Source of the DNA: Quercus robur
Lineage: Eukaryota; Streptophyta; Magnoliopsida; Fagales; Fagaceae
DNA length: 64,000 nucleotides
Assembly: GCF_932294415.1 (NCBI RefSeq)
Contig: NC_065536.1
Span: forward strand, 31,887,354 to 31,951,353
Direction: 5' to 3'
The notes beneath the pieces were generated by a model that was not told where the DNA came from, ran no database searches, and was given only the letters and a program-made list of their open reading frames with translations. This document shows, in pieces, positions 57,653 through 64,000 of the stretch. Numbering within the stretch: position 1 is the first letter of the stretch; every line of letters starts with the position of its first letter. The translations under genes and the position numbers were made by a program.

Positions 57653-60600
57653 TTAAAGGTGCTCTACATTCCACAGATGAGGCAAAGGTTTTCCATTTGT
57701 GTCCTCTAAATAGTAGCTTCCTCTTCTTGAATAACGAACGACCTTGTATGGGCCTTCCCAGTTGGAGCCCAGTTTCCCTTTGTTTGGATCTTTGGTAGCT
57801 TGTGAAACTTTTCGCAGAACCATATCTCCAGGATTAAAGCACTTCAGCTTAACCCTCTGGTTATTGTACCTTATCATCCTCTCCCTTTTAAGGCTTGACA
57901 CTCCAACTTCCACTGGAACTACTGCCTCAGTTCCAAACACCATCTTGAAGGGCATCTCGCCTGTTGGAGTCCTCACCATCGTTCTGTAAGCCCACAACAC
58001 TCTTCGGAGCTCGTCAGGCTAGGTCCCTTTAGCCCCCTCAAGTCGGGTTTTGATTAATTTGAGCAAAGTCCGATTTATGACTTTTGTCTGGCCATTGGCT
58101 TGTGGATGTCCAGGTGAAGAATAGTGATTCCTTATCCCCAGCTCCTTACAAAAAATCCCTAAACTTATGGTTGTCAAACTGTCGTCCATTGTCAGAGATG
58201 ATGACTCGTGGAATTTCAAATCGACAAACAAGGTTTTTCCACACGAAGTGTTGTATCTTGTCCTTTAATATAACTGCCAAAGGCTTTACTTCCACCCACT
58301 TTGTGAAATAATTAATAGTGGCGACTAAGAATTTTACCTTCTTCTTACCAGGGGGTAGGGGGCCCATTATGTCGATTCCTCATGTGGAGAATGGCCATGG
58401 TGAGGTGATGCTAGTCAAGTGCTCCGCTGGGACATGCTACACATTTCCAAACTGTTGGCACTTGTTGCACTTTTGAACGACTTGAGCTACATCTTTTTGC
58501 ATAGTTGACTAGAAATATCCTGCACGAACAACTTGCCTAATGAGTGATCGTGATCCAGAGCGATTTCCGCATACCTCTTCGTGGATTTCTCTTAGTACAT
58601 ACTTAACATCTTCTAGATTGAGGCACTTCAAGTAGGGTTGTGAGAATCCCCTCTTGTAAAGCTCGTCATTTAGGATTGTAAATCTGGACGACCTAACTTT
58701 GACTTTTCTAACTTCCGAGGGATCTGCATGGAGGTTACCATCCTTGATGTATGTGATTATTGGATCCATCTAGCTTTCCCCTAACTGGACATAATTCACA
58801 TCAAATCCCTCAATGCTCGGAAGGTACTGCACCTCCATGTACAATCCAAGTCGTCATTCATTAGTCTTCAATGATGCCAGCCTAGTAACCTCGTCCACTT
58901 TGGAATTTTCTTCCCAAGGTACCTAAGTAATCTTGACATCATCAAAGTCAGAAATTAACTAACTGGTCACTGCTAAGTACCTCTTCATCCTGTCTTCTTT
59001 AGCCTCGTATTCATTGTTCATCTGCCCTATCATGAGCTTTGAATCAGAGTTCAGTTTCAAGTTTCTCACACCCATGGCTTTTGCAAACCTCAAGCGCATC
59101 AAGATAGCTACGTACTCTGCTTCATTATTCGTTGTTGGGAACTGAAGCCGGACTCCGTACTTGAGGATGTATTTCTCAGGGGGCAAGAGGATTGCACCTA
59201 CTCCATTTATGCCTGACGTTGATGAGCCATTTGTATACACTGTCCAGTAATCTGATTTCAAATCTTGATCAGGTATAGTGAATTCAGCAACAAAGTCTGC
59301 TAGTGCCTGGGCTTTGATGATTGTTCTAGGCCTATAATCGACGTCAAATTGACTTAATTCCACTGCCTATTGGACCATTCTCTCTATAGCATCTGGCCTA
59401 CCCATTGCCTTTCGTAGTGGCTGGTCCGTTATGACTAGTATCGTGGATGCATGAAAGTAGGGACAGAGCTTTCTTCCGTGCCCTGGAAGGCCTCGCTTGT
59501 GTAATAAACTAGCTTTTGAATCTAGAGCTCTTCTTGGATCAATGCCTAGCTTACAACCATTTGGGAGACAGCTAAGTATAGGAATAGATCTTCTCCTTCT
59601 ATAGACGAACTTAGAAGTGGGGGTTTGGACAGGTAATCCTTGAGTGCTTGGAAGGCTTCTTTGGACTCGTCTGTCCATTGGAAAGCCTGCTTTAATGTTT
59701 TAAAGAATGGGAGGCATTTATCTGTAGCTCTAGAGACAAACCTGTTCAAAGCTGCTATACGTCCCGTCAGTTTCTGAACCTCCTTCACACTCCTTGGGGA
59801 TGTGATATCCAATATGGCTTTGACTTTCTCAAGGTTTGCCTCTATACCTCGTTGTGAGACCATGAAACCTAAAAATTTGCCCGACAAGACCCCAAATACA
59901 CACTTCGCCGAGTTCAACCTCATCTGATACTCAACCTCATCTGATACTTCCTCAATGTATCAAAAGTTTCTTTAAGGTCATACAAGTGTAATTCTACTTT
60001 CCTACTCTTCACAAGCATGTCGTCCACATAGACCTCCATATTTTGCCCCATCTGCTTACTAAACATCTGATTCACCAACTTCTGGTAAGTAGCCCCTATG
60101 TTCTTCAGGCCAAATGGCATAACCCTGTAGCAGTATAACCCTTGGCTAGTAACAAAAGCTCCTGGTCCTCTTCGTTCATGCGAATTTGGTTATAACCTGA
60201 AAATGCGTCCATAAAGATCAACAGCTCATGGCCAGCTATTGAATCCACCAGCTAGTCAATCCTGAGAAGCAAAAAGCTATCTTTTGGGTAGGCACGGTTG
60301 AGATCTATAAAGTCAATGCACATGCGCCATTTCTCGTTGGACTTCTTCACCATGACAACGTTGGCTAACCATTTAGGGTAATAGATTTCTCTAATGAACC
60401 CAGCAATCAAAAGCTTCTCTACTTCTTCCACAACAACTTTGTTCCTCGTAAGGGCAAAAACTCTTCGTTTCTGCAGGACAGGCTTCCTAGTGGGTTCGAC
60501 ATTTAACATGTGTTCTATTACTTGTCTATACTTGGCATATCTTCATCAGTCCAGGCGAAGATATCCAGATTCCCTTCAAGAATTCCACAATCTTTTCCTT

Positions 60601-61053
60601 TAAGACTGAGTCAAGTCCTGCTCCCACCTTTGTAACTTTGGTAGGGTCTTCTTCCACTAGGTTCACATCTTCCAGCTCTTGTGCAGGCTTCTTTGGTTCT
60701 TCTTCTACCATCCATGCATGGTTTTCTCTTGAAGCTAATACCGCTTGGTAACATTCTCTTGGCAAAAGCTGATCACCGCATATTTGCCCTATCCCGTTTG
60801 GGGTTGGAAACTTCACTTTCATTCAATAAGCCGAGGTTACAACCTTAAGCTAATTTAGTGTAGGTCGTCCTAGGATGACATTATAGGATGATGGGCAATC
60901 GACGATCAAACAATCGACCTGTTTTGTTACTTGAGCTGGATGTGTACCGACTGTGACTGGCAATGTGATGATACCTTTTGGATAAATTTGATCTCCACTG
61001 AAGCTAACCAATGGGGATTTGAAAGGTCTAAGCCTCTTCGAATCCAACCTCAA
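57653..61053 (-). pseudogene. Gypsy pol: protease, RT, RNase H, integrase (broken)
   Basis: Read towards lower positions. Protease: [12 protein letters not shown] and [10 protein letters not shown] (61000-60850). RT: K-W-R-M-C-I-D-F (about 60330), F-M-D-A-F-S-G-Y (about 60210), catalytic Y-V-D-D-M at 60030-60016. The connection follows in 59546-59923. RNase H: Y-T-N-G-S-S-T-S-G and N-N-E-A-E-Y (59363-58959). Integrase: 58769-58509, core with W-V-E-V-K-P-L-A and I-I-S-D-N-G-R-Q-F-D (58367-58146), then the C-terminal part with W-E-G-P-Y-K-V (58000-57653). The RT is shifted by a 17-bp tandem duplication at 59914-59947; stops occur throughout. It would copy and insert the element; this copy is inactive. 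Confidence 0.88.
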
Positions 61054-61188
61054 CTACTAGTAGGTCGTCATGTACATTATATCCACGGAGTTCTCATTAT
61101 CAACCAATACTCTCCTTGTGTTGAAACCTTCAATTTCTAGTACAATGATGAGTGGATCATCATGGGGTTGCTTAATCCCATTTGCATC

Positions 61189-62725
61189 TCATTCAGAGAA
61201 TGTGATATCGTCACTTTCTGGTCGTCGATACTTTGGGGATGGATGCTTGATGTGAACACTATTAATTTGCCTATGGTGAGCCTTCTTCAAAGACTTGTAT
61301 GATCCACTTGATACAGGTCCTCCAGTTATCATTCGTATTTCCCCCACAGCCTGCTTTGGATGATCTCGACCATAATCCTTGGCATTATCATGAGACTTGT
61401 CATTAGTCCTTGCCTGAGGATGGTGGTCCCTCTTAATGAACTTTTGGAGCTTTCCCCATTGAATCAATTCTTTTATTTGCTCTTTCAGATCATGATATTC
61501 GTTAGTGTAATGGCCATGATCCTTGTGGAAATGACAGAATTTCTTTAGGTCCTGCCTCTTGGAAGAGGTGTTCAGCGACTTGGGCCATTTCAGGCCTGGT
61601 TCGTCCTTAATCTGCATCAGGATTTTATCTGCGGGCATTACCAATAGGGTGAAGTTCATTTTCTTCTTTGGGGTGTCAAGACTACTTTTGTTGGCCTTAT
61701 TCTCTGAATATAGGTCTTTACGATCCTTCTTCTTTCCTTGGGAATCACTAGACTCGTCCTTCTTCCATTTTCTTGCTAGTCCCTTTGCTATAAGGGCATC
61801 CTCTCCGTTCATGTAATTCTGATCTTTGAATAGGAGATCTGTCGTAGAGGTTGGCGGGGTCTTTCCCAATGAAAAGATAAAATCGGGGTTGTTGAGTCCA
61901 GCCTGAAAGGTCTTCATTATCACTTGGTCATCAACCTTGTCAATTTCCAGTACGGCCTTGTTGAAACATTTCACATACTCCCGTAGGCTTTCTCCTTCCA
62001 TCACAGCCTTGTTGAAACGTTTCAAATACTCCCGTAGGCTTTCTCCTTCCTGTTGCCTTATTGTGAGCAAGTAGGAGGTTGGCCTTTTGTGACGTTGCCC
62101 CCCAATGAAATGGCGAACAAACGAGTTATTAAGCTATTCAAAATTCACTATTGAGGATGCTGGCAGCTTACTAAACCATACCCTAGCAGCCCCTCTTAAG
62201 GTGGCAGGGAAAGACCTACAGATAACTTTGTCCAGGGTCTGTTGAAGGTTCAAAATGGTCCTGAAGGCCCCTATGTGGTCGAGAGGGTCCTTCGTGTCGT
62301 CATAGAATTCCAGTTGCGGCAAACGAAATTTCAGAGGTAGAGGGGGCATTCCAAAATGCTGGCTGTGAAAGGTGAATCTATTCGTTTGAGCATGCCATCA
62401 AGGTTCATCGTCGTCTTCCTTTCATAGCATTCTTTACTTCGTCAAGTTCCCTTCTTAAGTTCTTCATCATGTGATCATTGTCATGCATGGACTGCCCTGT
62501 GTATTCGGTTGCATCTTTTCCCTTACTGTTTTCAGGGCTACTAGCCTCCTCGTCATGTCTGCTACAGCTACGTCGGTGATACGATGCATTGCTGCCCTCA
62601 GGACGGGCTCGACGCTTCAACTCTTCATTCTGCTTCATTAGCTCTTGTACATTTTCTGTTAGAGCTTGGATCTGTTGAGCCATCACCACAGGATCTATGG
62701 GTGGTGCCAGTGTGGAGTCCATCAA
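61189..62725 (-). pseudogene. Gypsy gag (broken)
   Basis: The start at 62725 opens M-M-D-S-T-L-A-P-P-I-D and a coiled-coil-like stretch (Q-A-L-T-E-N-V-Q-E-L-M-K-Q-N-E-E-L-K). The Retrotrans_gag core is split over 62349-62134 (L-E-F-Y-D-D-T-K-D-P-L-D-H, A-A-R-V-W-F-S-K-L) and 62070-61189 (R-Q-Q-E-G-E-S-L-R-E-Y). A knuckle-like C-H-F-H-K-D-H-G-H-Y-T-N-E-Y-H-D lies at about 61535, with the last Cys replaced by Tyr. A ~51-base in-frame duplication gives G-E-S-L-R-E-Y twice (62043-61942). Gag would form the particle and bind element RNA. Confidence 0.85.
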
Positions 62726-62783
62726 GTGATAGGAGCTTTATCAATAGGAGCACGATGATTTGAGAAAGGATCAATTCGTCATT

Positions 62784-62803
62784 CCCCACAAACGGTGCCA
62801 AAC
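62784..62803 (-). promoter_or_regulatory. Primer-binding-site-like block of gypsy element
   Basis: Directly downstream of the 5' LTR on the minus strand the bases read GTTTGGCACCGTTTGTGGGG. This resembles the TTGGCGCCGTCTGTGGGA block next to the 5' LTR of many Tat/Athila-type gypsy elements. Which tRNA primes it was not determined. Confidence 0.5.
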
Positions 62804-63357
62804 TGATGAAGCCAAAACTTGACCTCGTCAATATGCTCCTCATCAATATCGATGGACGATCTCCGGTACCTACTGTTAAGAAAAGAAAGGCAAAGGAGGT
62901 TTTCATCGACATGAGGCCAACTAAGAATACTCTGATGCTAAAGTCAGCTTATCAGTTCTCAAAAAAGTTTCTCACAATTGTCTCTCTAATTTTTCCTGTC
63001 CCTTTACCTGGGTTCCATTTCCCTTTTTATAGTTTGCTTTGATTTGGTGCAGTTATGTCTGTTAATGCTACTCTAAGCATTTTTCTCCTGAGAGGAATGC
63101 AGCATTAATTGATAATGATGATTCCATTTAAGGTGTAACGGATGACCGTTGAGCCATTATTGCTCTTGTAACTATTCTGACACAATCACTACTTGTCAGT
63201 TGTCCAGATGGCTTTTATTTGTGCCTTCAATGAGTGCTGGCCTGGCTTGTCTCAAAGGACGATGTACGATGACGGGATTTTACGTTTACTCTTGTCCCCG
63301 ACTTCAGTGTGGATAAGATCATCTTTTATGTAGACAATCTTATCTTGATGCTCGTCA
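62804..63357 (-). repeat. 5' LTR of gypsy element
   Basis: Same length as the partner at 50400-50953. On the minus strand it holds a TATAAAAAGG box at about 63032-63023, a likely promoter for the genomic RNA. Confidence 0.9.
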
Positions 63358-64000
63358 ATATCTAAAATCAGATCTGAAATTGTCTCAATAAAAACTCATT
63401 GTTTTTTACATATAAAATCATATCTGAAATTTTCTCAATAAAAATTCATCCTTTTTCACATCTAAAATCATATATGAAATTTTCTCAAATTTTTTTTTTA
63501 TCATTTTTCACATCTAAAATCAAATATCAGATTTTCTCATTAAAAAATCATCATTTTCCATATCTAAAATCAAACCTGGAATTTTCTCTCCAAAACTCAT
63601 AGATTTTCGCATTAGAATCTAGATCTCCACTTTGTCATCAAAACACCATATCCTTGGGATTTTTTTTTCCACATAATTAACATCATATCTACATATTTTT
63701 GCTCAAAATATTGTTTTTCGCGTTAAACATCAAATTTGATTCTTTACATCGAGTAAAATTTAGATATGGAGTCTTTGAATAACATTTAGACATAGATCTA
63801 TTAAAGGTAATATAACATGTTGCATATCCTTGGTCATGGGTACTTAAATGGTCATTTAGAGTTTAGAAGACTAGGCTTTGTCTAGGCAGGATGAGTGCCT
63901 AACACCTTCTTATCCTGTAACCTAGCCCCCGAGTCTAGATCTTAGGTTCATAGAGTAGTTTTCATTGTTGGTAGATTGTAACTAAGACAAAGAGCTTTGT
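63358..64000. mobile_element. Old LTR-like sequence, right part, continues beyond the window
   Basis: It opens with at least four degenerate ~50-base repeats (CATATCTAAAATCA, then GAAATTTTCTC, then ACTCAT) to about 63600, matching the repeats at 50300-50399 on the other side of the gypsy insertion. The remainder contains GTGCCTAACACCTTCTTATC (about 63886) in LTR-like style. No coding is seen. Confidence 0.5.

Larger units (their letters stand above)
50400..63357 (-). mobile_element. Ty3/gypsy retrotransposon with antisense extra gene, 12.96 kb with nested Helitrons
   Basis: Two 554-base LTRs in the same orientation bound the element (50400-50953 and 62804-63357). Gag, protease, RT, RNase H and integrase lie on the minus strand in Ty3/gypsy order. 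An additional gene on the plus strand lies between integrase and the 3' LTR. The flanks are ATATA and ATATC, a 4-of-5 match for a target duplication. A primer-binding-site-like block and a purine tract sit next to the LTRs. Without the Helitrons (52381-55452) the element is about 9.9 kb. The antisense gene and the tandem repeats near it point to the Tat/Retand-type lineage (inference). Confidence 0.92.

Overview
The window is nuclear DNA of a flowering plant, most likely a woody eudicot. The evidence is AT-rich DNA with long microsatellites, plant-only families (polcalcin, dirigent protein, plant RING-H2 with one membrane segment), and a dense layer of plant transposons: Ty3/gypsy with an antisense extra ORF, MuDR-like, CACTA, hAT, Helitron, Stowaway, LINE and SINE. 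A Fagales tree is a reasonable guess because the polcalcin resembles the birch pollen family, but the sequence alone does not settle this. No bacterial-type operon, CRISPR array or rRNA gene is present, and the only tRNA-like sequence is inside a SINE.

I can support three intact host genes, all with uninterrupted reading frames: a two-EF-hand polcalcin (3923-4177, +), a RING-H2 membrane E3 ligase candidate (10322-11017, -) and a secreted dirigent protein (44878-45459, +). They have no evident functional link; they are islands in repeats. A fourth host locus, a tandem copy of the RING-H2 gene, is dead: it lies at about 13150-22510, is split by nested transposons, and has a stop inside the RING finger and a lost zinc ligand.

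Layout. 1-9900: solo LTR with 5-bp target duplication (1022-1600), retroelement relics, polcalcin followed by five copies of a ~200-bp tandem repeat. 9900-22510: RING-H2 gene and its broken duplicate. Into the duplicate went a MULE-like element (13645-20974), and into that an autonomous-type MuDR element (14212-20461) carrying a decayed transposase and a convergent GRF zinc-finger gene. 22535-29300: Helitron end, LINE, a Pack-MULE-like element inserted at the stop codon of the LINE, a second LINE tail, and a SINE. 29296-35330: Helitron, solo LTR, Stowaway MITE, and a LINE ORF1 interrupted by an hAT element and a MITE. 35460-43465: retroelement relic with a DUF7745-like pseudogene, a CACTA element and another LINE. 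44878-45459: dirigent gene. 46405-49140: hAT transposase pseudogene. 49140-64000: an older LTR-like sequence holding a 12.96-kb Ty3/gypsy element (50400-63357), whose antisense extra gene holds two Helitrons inside an intron.

The window does not show a new defence or metabolic system. Its interest lies in the reconstructable order of nested insertions, several exact target-site duplications, gene cargo in two Mutator-type elements, and recurring decay modes: stop codons at sites expected to be methylated cytosines, and short tandem duplications that shift frames.
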